A DNA stretch of 61,649 bases from positions 1-61,649 of the forward strand of contig JAJEAO010000072.1 in assembly GCA_022822745.1 (NCBI GenBank), written 5' to 3'. Shown here piece after piece: positions 16,496 to 23,982 of this stretch. Under the pieces are notes generated by a model, which was not told where the DNA came from, made no database searches, and saw only the letters and a list, made by a program, of their open reading frames with translations. How positions within the stretch are numbered: position 1 is the first letter of the stretch; each line of letters opens with the position of its first letter. Both the position numbers and the translations under genes were made by a program. Source of the DNA: Acidobacteriota bacterium. GTDB lineage: Bacteria > Acidobacteriota > Vicinamibacteria > Marinacidobacterales > Marinacidobacteraceae.

Positions 16496-17728
16496 GTGGC
16501 CGTCGGCACTCCGTTTCATCCGCGCACGCAGGCGCTTTGCCGCACGCTCCGGTGGAAGGAGTGGTCGGGGTACTTCGTCGTGGAGACCTACGACGCCTTC
16601 CACGACCCCGAGTACCACGCGGTCCGTTCGGGGACCGCGATGTTCGATGTCTCTCCCCTCTACAAGTACGACTTCCGGGGACGGGAGGCGACGGCGCTGG
16701 CGGACCGGCTCATCACCCGGAACGTGGCCCGATCCCGGGTCGGGCAGGTGCTGTACTCGCCGTGGTGCGACCCGGCGGGCAAGCTGCTGCAGGACGGATG
16801 CTTCCAGCGGCTCTCGCGGACCCATGTGCGGGCCACGGCGGTGGACCCCACCCTCCCCTGGTTCGAGGAGGTCGCCTTCGGGATGGATGTCGAGATCGAG
16901 GATGTCTCGGAGCGCCTGGGCGCGCTGGCCCTCCAGGGACCGACCTCGTTCGCGGTGCTCGACGCGCTGTCCGAGGACGATCTGCGCCGCGTGCGCTATT
17001 TCCGCCTGAAGAGAACCCGGCTCGGCGGCGTCCCGGTCGTGGTCACCCGGACCGGGTACACCGGCGACCTCGGGTACGAGGTCTGGGTCGAGCGGGACCA
17101 TGCGCTCCGGCTCTGGGATCTCCTCATGGAGGCCGGGGAACCGCTGGGACTGCTCCCGGCCGGGATGGTCGCCCTCGACCGGGCGCGCATCGAAGCAGGC
17201 TATCCGCTCATTGACGTGGACTTCTGGAACGCCGACCACGCGCTCACCGACCACCAGAAGTCCACGCCGTACGAGGTCGGGCTCGGGTGGGCGGTGAGCA
17301 CCCGCAAGAAGCGGCCCTTCGTCGGCGACGCGGCCCTGCGCGCCGAGCGGGAGCGCGGACCGGAGCGCTTCTTCGTGGGGATCGAGACGCAGATCGGCGA
17401 GTTCGAGCGTCTGTTCGGGCGCTTCGATCTCTCGCCGGAGATGGCGGACGAAGTGGACCGGCGGGGCGTGCCGGTGTACTCCGGCGGAGCCCAGGTGGGT
17501 CGGGCGACGAGCGTGGTCTGGTCACCGCTCCTGAAGCGGCAGCTCGCTCTCGCGACGGTGGACCGGGGTTACGAGCGACCGGGCGTCCCGGTCGAGATCG
17601 AAGTGACCGTGGAGTACGAGCGGCTTCGCGCGCAGTCCCGGGTTGTGGGCCTGCCGTTCTTCGACCCGCCCCGCAGGCGCGCCGCGCCGACCGCCTGGAA
17701 CCGGAAGCGCGCCGCGCCAACGGCATGA
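16496..17728 (+). CDS. Aminomethyltransferase (GcvT/DmdA-like) family protein
   Basis: A 410-residue folate-binding T-protein family member, which transfers a one-carbon unit from an N- or S-methyl compound to tetrahydrofolate. Family features include WKEWSGYFVVETYDAF, AMFDVSPLYKYDFRG, ALALQGPTSFAVL, the GcvT motif TRTGYTGDLGYEVWVE and ALDRARIEAGYPL. It lacks the FAD domain of dimethylglycine/sarcosine dehydrogenases. The GTG at 16496 has GGAGG 8 nt upstream and begins the family alignment; an ATG at 16424 is less likely. Its TGA overlaps the ATG of the Rieske oxygenase, so both probably act in one demethylation pathway. Substrate unknown; glycine cleavage itself is unlikely because no gcvH or gcvP is adjacent. 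Confidence 0.88.
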   Translation: MAVGTPFHPRTQALCRTLRWKEWSGYFVVETYDAFHDPEYHAVRSGTAMFDVSPLYKYDFRGREATALADRLITRNVARSRVGQVLYSPWCDPAGKLLQDGCFQRLSRTHVRATAVDPTLPWFEEVAFGMDVEIEDVSERLGALALQGPTSFAVLDALSEDDLRRVRYFRLKRTRLGGVPVVVTRTGYTGDLGYEVWVERDHALRLWDLLMEAGEPLGLLPAGMVALDRARIEAGYPLIDVDFWNADHALTDHQKSTPYEVGLGWAVSTRKKRPFVGDAALRAERERGPERFFVGIETQIGEFERLFGRFDLSPEMADEVDRRGVPVYSGGAQVGRATSVVWSPLLKRQLALATVDRGYERPGVPVEIEVTVEYERLRAQSRVVGLPFFDPPRRRAAPTAWNRKRAAPTA

Positions 17729-18891
17729 AGCCGGCCGAACGCCGGGAACCCCCGTCGCGCGAGCGGCCGGATTCCCGGATCCGGGAGCGCCCGGCCGCTC
17801 CCCCCGACGCGCGAACCCTGCCCGCGCGCTACTACCGCGATCCGGACGTCTTCCGTCGGGAGCGGAACCGGATCCACCGGGTCCTGTGGAACGCGGTCGG
17901 CCCGGTGTCCGACATTCCCGCGGGGCCCGGGGGGTACCGGCTCGCGGAGGTCGCCGGCGATTCCCTGATCCTGGCGCGGGGGCCGGACGGCGTCCTCCGG
18001 GCCTTCCACAACGTGTGCCGACACCGGGGGACCCGGCTGCTCGAGGAATCCGCCGGATGCCTCGCCGGATCGGTGCAGTGCGGTTACCACGCCTGGACCT
18101 ACGGGCTCGACGGACGGCTGCGCCGCGCGCCTCACATGGAGCGGACTCCGGGGTTCCGCGCCGACGACTGGCCTCTCCTCCCGGCGAGGTGCGAGGTACG
18201 GGACGGAATCGTCTGGGTCCGGATCGCGGCCTCGGGGCCGGGCCTCGCCGAACAGTCGGGCCCGGCGGCGGAACGGCTGCGGCCCTACCGGATGGAGGAG
18301 CTGACCGCCGTCCACGAGGAGCGCTACGACCTCGCAGCCAACTGGAAGCTCGTGGTCCAGAACTTCTCCGAGTGCCTCCACTGCCCGGTGATCCATCCGC
18401 AGCTCCAGGCGCTGTCGCACTACCTGACCGGCGACAACTTCCCCATGACCGCGGGAGCCGTCGGCTCCACGATGGACCTCGCCCACGGGGCGGAGACGCT
18501 CTCGACCGACGGGCGCCTGGTGGGGACGCCGCTGCCCGGGCTGGACAGTCCGGCGCGTCGCCGGATCGGCTACGAGATCCTGCTTCCGAACCTCATGCTC
18601 TGCCTCCACCCCGACTACGTCGTGCGGTGCTTCCTCGACGCTCTCGCCGCCGACCGGACCAAGATCCGGTGCGAGTGGCTGTTCGCGCCCGCGGCGCTGG
18701 AGCAGCCCGACTTCGAGCCGGCGCGCGCGGTGGAGTTCTGGGACCGGACGAACCGGCAGGACTGGCGGGTGTCGGAACTGGCGCAGGCCGGAATCGGCTC
18801 GTCGGCGTATCGCCCCGGGCCGTACTCGCACCGCGAAGACCAGCTCTGGGCCTTCGACCGGTGGCTGCTCGACCGGCTGGGCGACACCTGA
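17725..18891 (+). CDS. Rieske non-heme iron oxygenase, alpha subunit
   Basis: A 388-residue terminal oxygenase. The Rieske [2Fe-2S] ligands are C98-H100 (NVCRHRGTRLL) and C119-H122 (VQCGYHAW). The mononuclear iron site is seen in NFSECLHCPVIHP (bridging E216, ligands H219 and H224). The overall form resembles glycine betaine, stachydrine and carnitine monooxygenases, which remove N-methyl groups or cleave quaternary amines, more than aromatic dioxygenases. No beta subunit or reductase is encoded in the window. It is translationally coupled (ATGA) to the GcvT-like gene, suggesting that the one-carbon unit released by oxidation is loaded on folate. The first 30 residues are disordered and arginine/proline rich. 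Confidence 0.9.
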   Translation: MKPAERREPPSRERPDSRIRERPAAPPDARTLPARYYRDPDVFRRERNRIHRVLWNAVGPVSDIPAGPGGYRLAEVAGDSLILARGPDGVLRAFHNVCRHRGTRLLEESAGCLAGSVQCGYHAWTYGLDGRLRRAPHMERTPGFRADDWPLLPARCEVRDGIVWVRIAASGPGLAEQSGPAAERLRPYRMEELTAVHEERYDLAANWKLVVQNFSECLHCPVIHPQLQALSHYLTGDNFPMTAGAVGSTMDLAHGAETLSTDGRLVGTPLPGLDSPARRRIGYEILLPNLMLCLHPDYVVRCFLDALAADRTKIRCEWLFAPAALEQPDFEPARAVEFWDRTNRQDWRVSELAQAGIGSSAYRPGPYSHREDQLWAFDRWLLDRLGDT

Positions 18892-18942
18892 CCCGACCGG
18901 AAAGGCGTCCGCTGCGCGAGGTCGCGCCGCGGACGCTCCGGA

Positions 18943-20331
18943 TCAACTGCTCTCGCGGATCAGGTCGTCGCGGGACTTCCGGATGTCCTCGAAACTGTCC
19001 TGGGAGATGACGTAGTACCAGTCGGCGAAGCGGCGCGTCAGCGCCTCCTCGAGTTCGCGGCCGCGCTCCACGTCGCGCTCCCACTGGTCCCAGTCGAGGG
19101 CGAGGTCGCGGTTCGCGCGGTCCTCGTCGGTGATCTCGTCGGCGGGCTTGTCGCGGTAGTCCCGATTCGCCGGCCGCGGCGGCTCGGGAAAGCGGGAGGC
19201 GAGGAACTCGGCGGTGACGAACAGGTAGCGGTTCTCGGCCGGCCCGGAGGGGTCCGCCGGTTCATCGGCCGCGGAACCCGCGGTCAGCTCGTCTCCCCGC
19301 CCGTACACGACCTCCCCGAAGCGGAGCGTGTAACGGATGCCCTCGTCCGTCACGAGGCGGACCTCCCCCTCGTTCGAGAGGAGGCTGCCGTCCTGGGTCA
19401 GGTAGTAGCCGCGACTCTGGAGCGACAGGATGTCGGAGTTCGAGACGCCCGCGACCTCGCCGGTGAGCGAGGCGGCGATGCCGCGCGGCTTGGGCCGGAC
19501 GCCGACGATCTCGAGTTCATCGGCGGCGCGCACCATCTCCCCCACTTCGAACGAATCGGCTTCCTCTCCGGCCCGAAGCCCTTCCGCAGTCCACGACCCG
19601 TCGGCCTTCGCGAGTTCGAGGCGATCGCGCCGGTCCACCCGCAGGGTGCGCTCGTTGATCGAGTAGTCCTCGAGCGTGGCCGAGACGACGCGGTCGCGGT
19701 CGAGCAGCAGCAGATCCCGCTCGATCCAGTCGGCGAACCGGGCCGAGACATCCACGCCGAGCCGGGAGACATACACCCGCTTCTGGCCGGGGACCCTCAC
19801 GAACCAGGCCCCTTCCCGGCCCTCGACCGCGTTCCCGATGACGAGGTCGGCGAGCACCCGGTCTCCGGAGGCCTTCACCGTGACCCGGCGGCCGCGGCCC
19901 ACGAGCGACACCGCGCCCTCGTCGAGCGGATCCACGACGCCGAGCGCCGGGTGGTCCGCCACGTTCTCGGAACGGAAGTCGTCCTTTTCGAGGAGCAGGA
20001 TGCCGGCGGCCGTCTGCGCCAGCCGGTCCGCCCCGTCGGCGGGATAGTCGTGGTGGCTGGGGATGGTCCAGATCCCGTTCTCGTTCTGCACCCGGAACGG
20101 GATCGCCTCCGCGGTGTCCTCGTCGAACTCGATCACTTCCAGCGACATGGCTTCGGCCGGGTCGTCGAAATCGGGGAAGAAGCGCTCGCCGAGGTCCATG
20201 AAGTCGCTCGGCGACGGGTTCCGCGGCGCGCTCACGGCGGCGAGGACGCTCAGGAGGAGCGCCGCGCCGACCAGCGTCTGCGTGCGCCGCAGCTCGGGGC
20301 CGGTCGTGGAGTCGGTGCGGGTCTCGGGCAT
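18943..20331 (-). CDS. DUF4340 domain protein linked to a Gld-type ABC transporter
   Basis: 462 residues from ATG 20331, which has AGGAG 9 nt upstream; ATG 20364 and GTG 20370 (overlapping the preceding stop) are alternatives. One N-terminal membrane helix (TLVGAALLLSVLAAVSA) is followed by an extracytoplasmic region rich in beta strands. It contains GIWTIPSHHDYPAD and GILLLEKDDFRSENVADHPALGVVDP, typical of DUF4340, where paired domains measure or hold an unknown ligand. A charged, probably helical tail closes the protein. It is the last gene of the ATPase-GldFG-DUF4340 operon, and this gene set recurs in many phyla without a proven substrate. Confidence 0.85.
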   Translation of the reverse strand: MPETRTDSTTGPELRRTQTLVGAALLLSVLAAVSAPRNPSPSDFMDLGERFFPDFDDPAEAMSLEVIEFDEDTAEAIPFRVQNENGIWTIPSHHDYPADGADRLAQTAAGILLLEKDDFRSENVADHPALGVVDPLDEGAVSLVGRGRRVTVKASGDRVLADLVIGNAVEGREGAWFVRVPGQKRVYVSRLGVDVSARFADWIERDLLLLDRDRVVSATLEDYSINERTLRVDRRDRLELAKADGSWTAEGLRAGEEADSFEVGEMVRAADELEIVGVRPKPRGIAASLTGEVAGVSNSDILSLQSRGYYLTQDGSLLSNEGEVRLVTDEGIRYTLRFGEVVYGRGDELTAGSAADEPADPSGPAENRYLFVTAEFLASRFPEPPRPANRDYRDKPADEITDEDRANRDLALDWDQWERDVERGRELEEALTRRFADWYYVISQDSFEDIRKSRDDLIRESS

Positions 20332-20366
20332 GGGTTCGGTCTCCTGCTGCTGTCTCGACGCCATCG

Positions 20367-23081
20367 TCACGGGCGGCGCAGCCGACGGGCCGCCGCCGCT
20401 CCTTCCCGCTCGGCCCGACGCCGGCGCACGAACGTCCAGACGCCGAGCAGGAACACCGGAACCGGCGGCAGCAGCACCGCCGCCGCGCGGATGCCGGTCT
20501 GAATCCGGCGGATCTGGCCCTCCATCCGCTCCTCGCTGGCGCGGATCTGGGCCTCCTTGTCGGCGTTGATGTTCGCCTCGAGGACCTGGAACCGCCGGTT
20601 CTCGACCTCCTCGAGGTTGCGGGCCATGATCTCCTGGGCCTGCGCGTCGAGATCGTCGCGTTCGCGCACCGCGGCGACCCGTCGGTCGAGCCGCTCCTGC
20701 GCCTGGCGCAGCGCCTCGTCCGCACTGGCTTCGGCCTCGTCCTCCTCCGCGGTCCGCTGCGCGGTGAAGGCGCGCACCCGATTCTCCACCGCCTCCAGCG
20801 TGCGGTGGCGCACCCGCCGGTTCCGCAGGGCCACGAACGACTCGTCCCCGACGAGCACGTCCATGGCGTTCAGGAAGAACGAGACGTTGTCGAAGTTCAG
20901 GTTCGGGGGGCCGATCCGGCGCAGTTCGAAGAACTGCTCCGAGATGAAGTCGAGATCGCTGATGACGATCACCCGGGTGCTGTCCGCCTCGTCGGAAGCG
21001 GCCTCTCCGTCCGCCTCCGCATCCTCGGCATCTTCGGGCCGGAAGGTCCGGGCCTCCGCGGCGACGACGTAATCCATCGGGTCGGGGCGGTGGGGCAGGT
21101 TGGGATTGAGCTGGGTTCCCAGGAAGTTCCGCTGGACCATCTGGAAGTAGGGGAGCACGCCGGAGACCTCGCCGCTCCGGAGGAGCGGCTCGAACTCCGC
21201 CGTCGAGCCCGCCAGCGGTTCGAGATGGCCCGGATAGATCAGGACGACCTGCTGAAGCCCGCGGCTGGCCGGGGAGTCCTCGGAGAAGACCTCCGGATTG
21301 CCGTTGCCGGGGCCGAGAAAGACGACCTCGGGCGGGAGGTGGCCCAGATCGGGGTGGGGGTTGTAGGTGTCCCAGACGATGCCGGCCGGATCCCACGAGA
21401 CGCCGAGTCCGGCGAGGAACGCCTGGACGTTTCCCTTGGGGGTCGGGGGCGGCTGCCCCTGGCGCATGAACGGGTTCTGGGCGGCGCCCGGCGGCTCGGA
21501 GGGCGCGAGGCCGATGTTCACGACCGGAAGCGGGTCCACGAGGAGCAGCGCCGGAACGCCCGACCGGATGAAGTCGGTCACGTTCGCCATCTCGTCGTCG
21601 GCGAGAGTGGAAGGAAGCACGACGAGCAGCCCGTCCACGTCCTCGATGATCGCGGCGTCCGGCCGGATCTGGATCACTTCGTACTGCTTCCGCAGCTCAT
21701 CCACGACGGACCACTCGGGATTCGAGCGCATCGTCTGGAAATCGAGGCCTCCGAAGATCTCGAGCTCCTTGGAAATGACCCCGATCCGCCGCTTGGCGGT
21801 GTTGGCGACGACCCGGATGCTGCGCGCGAGCTCGTACTCGACCGGGAGCCCCCGATCGAAGAAGGGGATGACCTGCTCCTCGGCGGCGCAGGTGAAGGCG
21901 ACGCCGAGGAACACGTCGCTGACCCCGGTCCGGGCCGAGGTCACGCTCGGGATCTGCCGCGGCAGGATCCCGAACGTCTCCCGGGCCTCGCGCGCCGCCT
22001 CGGTGAACGGCTCGGTGTCCTCGATGCGCACCTGGACGCGGCCCCCGCTGACCGATTCCATCTCCCGCAGCATGCTCTCGAGGTTCACGCGGGTCTGCAC
22101 CAGCGGCTCGGGGACATCCTCGCTCAGGTAGGCCTGGACGAACACCGGGCGGTCGTCGGGAAGCGAGCGCAGCAGCTCCCGGGTCTCGGCGGAGAGCGAG
22201 TGGAGCCGCTCCGCCGTGGTGTCCAGCCGCACGCCGAGCCGCGAGACCAGGACGGCGCCGCTGAGAAGGATCAGCGCAACCGCGACCGCCCGGACCGTGT
22301 GGTGGGTGGACATCGGGTAGCCGTCGGCGGCGCGCGGCCAGTGCCGTCGTCCCACCAGAAGCACGTTCAGGTAGAGGAAGAACCCGGCGACGAAGAGGAA
22401 ATAGAGAACCGACGGGAACGGGATGACGCCCCGCCCGAACTCCGCGAAGTGCGAAGTGGCCGCCAGCGGCTCGACGAGGCGGGCGAGACCCGAGCTCAGA
22501 CTCCCGAGGAGGATCCCGGGGAGGACGAGCGCCGCCGAGAAGAGCGCTCCGAGGATGAAGGCGACCGTCGGGATCGAGGTGAGCAGCGACGCCACCATCC
22601 CCGCCGCGGCGAGCGCCGCGCCGAAGAGGGCGTAGCCGAGGTAGTTCGCGAACAGCAGGCCCCAGTCGGGACTGCCGAGGAACATGAGAACCAGCGCGTG
22701 GCTCAGCGAGAGCGCGAGCGCGGCGCCGTAGATCGAGACCACCGCGGCGTACTTCCCCAGCACGATCTCGAGATCGGTGGCGGGCAGGGTGAGAAGCAGC
22801 TCATCGGTGCCCAGCTTCTTCTCCTCCGCCCAGACCGACATCGTGAGCGCCGGGATGAAGAAGACGAGGATGTAGGGGAACAACCCGTTGAGCTGGTCGA
22901 GATTCGCCAGGTTGTTCAGGAAGAACCGGTCCTGCCAGAACGCCGCCGCCGCGCTCAGCAGGATGAACAGCGTGAGAAAGACGTAGCCGGAGGGATTCGA
23001 GAAGTACATCCGGAGGTCGCGCCGCATGAGGGCGGCGACGACGGGGCGGCGGATGTCGGGAACGCCAGCGAAGCCAGGCAT
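20367..23081 (-). CDS. Fused GldF-type ABC permease and GldG-type protein
   Basis: 904 residues. Residues 1-250 are a six-helix ABC-2 permease with the GldF-like opening RRDLRMYFSNPSGYVFLTLF and SVWAEEKKLGTDELLLTLP. From about M257 a GldG-type domain begins: a membrane helix, then an extracytoplasmic ABC-associated domain (LHSLSAETRELLRSLPDDRPV, LLVVLPSTLADDE, VIVISDLDFIS), a long coiled coil near 780-860, and a closing helix (AAAVLLPPVPVFLLGVWTFV). In Bacteroidetes gliding systems these are separate GldF and GldG. It starts one base after the ATPase stop. The internal methionine at 257 could be an independent start, but there is no stop between the halves. Confidence 0.9.
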   Translation of the reverse strand: MPGFAGVPDIRRPVVAALMRRDLRMYFSNPSGYVFLTLFILLSAAAAFWQDRFFLNNLANLDQLNGLFPYILVFFIPALTMSVWAEEKKLGTDELLLTLPATDLEIVLGKYAAVVSIYGAALALSLSHALVLMFLGSPDWGLLFANYLGYALFGAALAAAGMVASLLTSIPTVAFILGALFSAALVLPGILLGSLSSGLARLVEPLAATSHFAEFGRGVIPFPSVLYFLFVAGFFLYLNVLLVGRRHWPRAADGYPMSTHHTVRAVAVALILLSGAVLVSRLGVRLDTTAERLHSLSAETRELLRSLPDDRPVFVQAYLSEDVPEPLVQTRVNLESMLREMESVSGGRVQVRIEDTEPFTEAAREARETFGILPRQIPSVTSARTGVSDVFLGVAFTCAAEEQVIPFFDRGLPVEYELARSIRVVANTAKRRIGVISKELEIFGGLDFQTMRSNPEWSVVDELRKQYEVIQIRPDAAIIEDVDGLLVVLPSTLADDEMANVTDFIRSGVPALLLVDPLPVVNIGLAPSEPPGAAQNPFMRQGQPPPTPKGNVQAFLAGLGVSWDPAGIVWDTYNPHPDLGHLPPEVVFLGPGNGNPEVFSEDSPASRGLQQVVLIYPGHLEPLAGSTAEFEPLLRSGEVSGVLPYFQMVQRNFLGTQLNPNLPHRPDPMDYVVAAEARTFRPEDAEDAEADGEAASDEADSTRVIVISDLDFISEQFFELRRIGPPNLNFDNVSFFLNAMDVLVGDESFVALRNRRVRHRTLEAVENRVRAFTAQRTAEEDEAEASADEALRQAQERLDRRVAAVRERDDLDAQAQEIMARNLEEVENRRFQVLEANINADKEAQIRASEERMEGQIRRIQTGIRAAAVLLPPVPVFLLGVWTFVRRRRAEREGAAAARRLRRP

Positions 23082-23082
23082 G

Positions 23083-23844
23083 TCAGGCAGCCTCCTCGGC
23101 GACTTCGGCCTCCGCCGTCTCGGGCGCCTCCGAGGTGAGCTCGTAGAAGGTTTCCTCCAGCGAGCCGTTCCGCTCGAGGTCGGCGGGGACGCCGTCGAAC
23201 ACCAGCCGCCCCCGGTTCACGAGCAGGACGCGATCGGCGACCGCCTCCACCTCCCGGAGGATGTGGGTCGAGATGAGCACGGTCTTGTTCGCGCCGAGTC
23301 GGCGGATGTTCGTGCGGAAGTCCCGGATCTGGTTCGGGTCCAGTCCCGAAGTGGGCTCGTCCATGATGAGCACATCGGGATCGTGGAGAAGCGCCTGGGC
23401 GAGCCCGACGCGCTGCCGCAATCCGCGCGAGAGCTTGCCGATCGGCTTCTCGAGGACCTCCTCCAGCGCGCACATCGAGGCCATTTCCCGGATCCGGCCG
23501 GGCAGATCCCCGGCCGGGAGTTCGCGGGCCTCTCCGAAGAAGCGGAGCAGCTCGCCCGGCGTCATGTCGGGGTAGAGGGGCCCGTTCTCCGGCAGGTAGC
23601 CGAGACGCTGCGACGCCGCGATGCGCTCGGTGCGGACATCGAGGCCGGCGATGCGGGCGGACCCCTCGCTCGGGGCCAGATACCCGGTGAGCATCTTCAT
23701 CGTCGTCGTCTTTCCGGCGCCGTTCGGGCCCAGGAACGCGACGATCTGGCCGCGGGGAATCGCGAAGCGCACGCGCTCGACCGCCACGAAGGGGCCGTAG
23801 AACTTGCTCAGGTCGCGCGCCTCGATCATGATCGGTTCGGTCAT
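23083..23844 (-). CDS. ABC transporter ATP-binding protein (GldA-like)
   Basis: 253 residues with Walker A LGPNGAGKTTT (about 38-48), the Q-loop region GYLPENGPLYPDMTPGELL, signature LSRGLRQRVGLAQAL, Walker B VLIMDEPTSGLDP and H-switch ISTHILREVEAV. It drives the downstream GldF-GldG permease. The C-terminal tail is Glu/Ala rich. The ATG at 23844 has a weak GAGG 11 nt upstream; M6 is an alternative start. A TAGAAT -10 at 23892-23887 lies 43 nt upstream, divergent from the promoter of the propeller/diheme gene. Confidence 0.93.
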   Translation of the reverse strand: MTEPIMIEARDLSKFYGPFVAVERVRFAIPRGQIVAFLGPNGAGKTTTMKMLTGYLAPSEGSARIAGLDVRTERIAASQRLGYLPENGPLYPDMTPGELLRFFGEARELPAGDLPGRIREMASMCALEEVLEKPIGKLSRGLRQRVGLAQALLHDPDVLIMDEPTSGLDPNQIRDFRTNIRRLGANKTVLISTHILREVEAVADRVLLVNRGRLVFDGVPADLERNGSLEETFYELTSEAPETAEAEVAEEAA

Positions 23845-23886
23845 CGACAGAGGTACCTCAGGCTCGGGCGGGAATCGGGGATCGGA

Positions 23887-23892
23887 ATTCTA
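23887..23892 (-). promoter_or_regulatory. Putative -10 element TAGAAT (ABC operon)
   Basis: TTAGAAT on the minus strand, 42 nt before the ATPase ATG, leaving a short leader with GAGG. It faces the plus-strand TAGAAT at 23970. Confidence 0.4.
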
Positions 23893-23969
23893 AGCATCGA
23901 GCGCCGAATCCGCATCACCGGCGGCGCGCCGATCCGACCACTTCCCGGACTCCTCGAATGCCGCGGTCA

Positions 23970-23975
23970 TAGAAT
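23970..23975 (+). promoter_or_regulatory. Putative -10 element TAGAAT (propeller/diheme gene)
   Basis: TAGAAT 7 nt before the ATG in the context catagaatc, identical to the context at 5420-5428. The spacing predicts a leaderless transcript. Confidence 0.45.
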
Positions 23976-23982
23976 CGCACCG

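Noticed and set aside
16496-17728. Glycine cleavage system T protein (gcvT)
   Set aside because: There are no gcvH or gcvP neighbours, and the coupling is to a Rieske oxygenase; the family match is real but the specific role is not supported.
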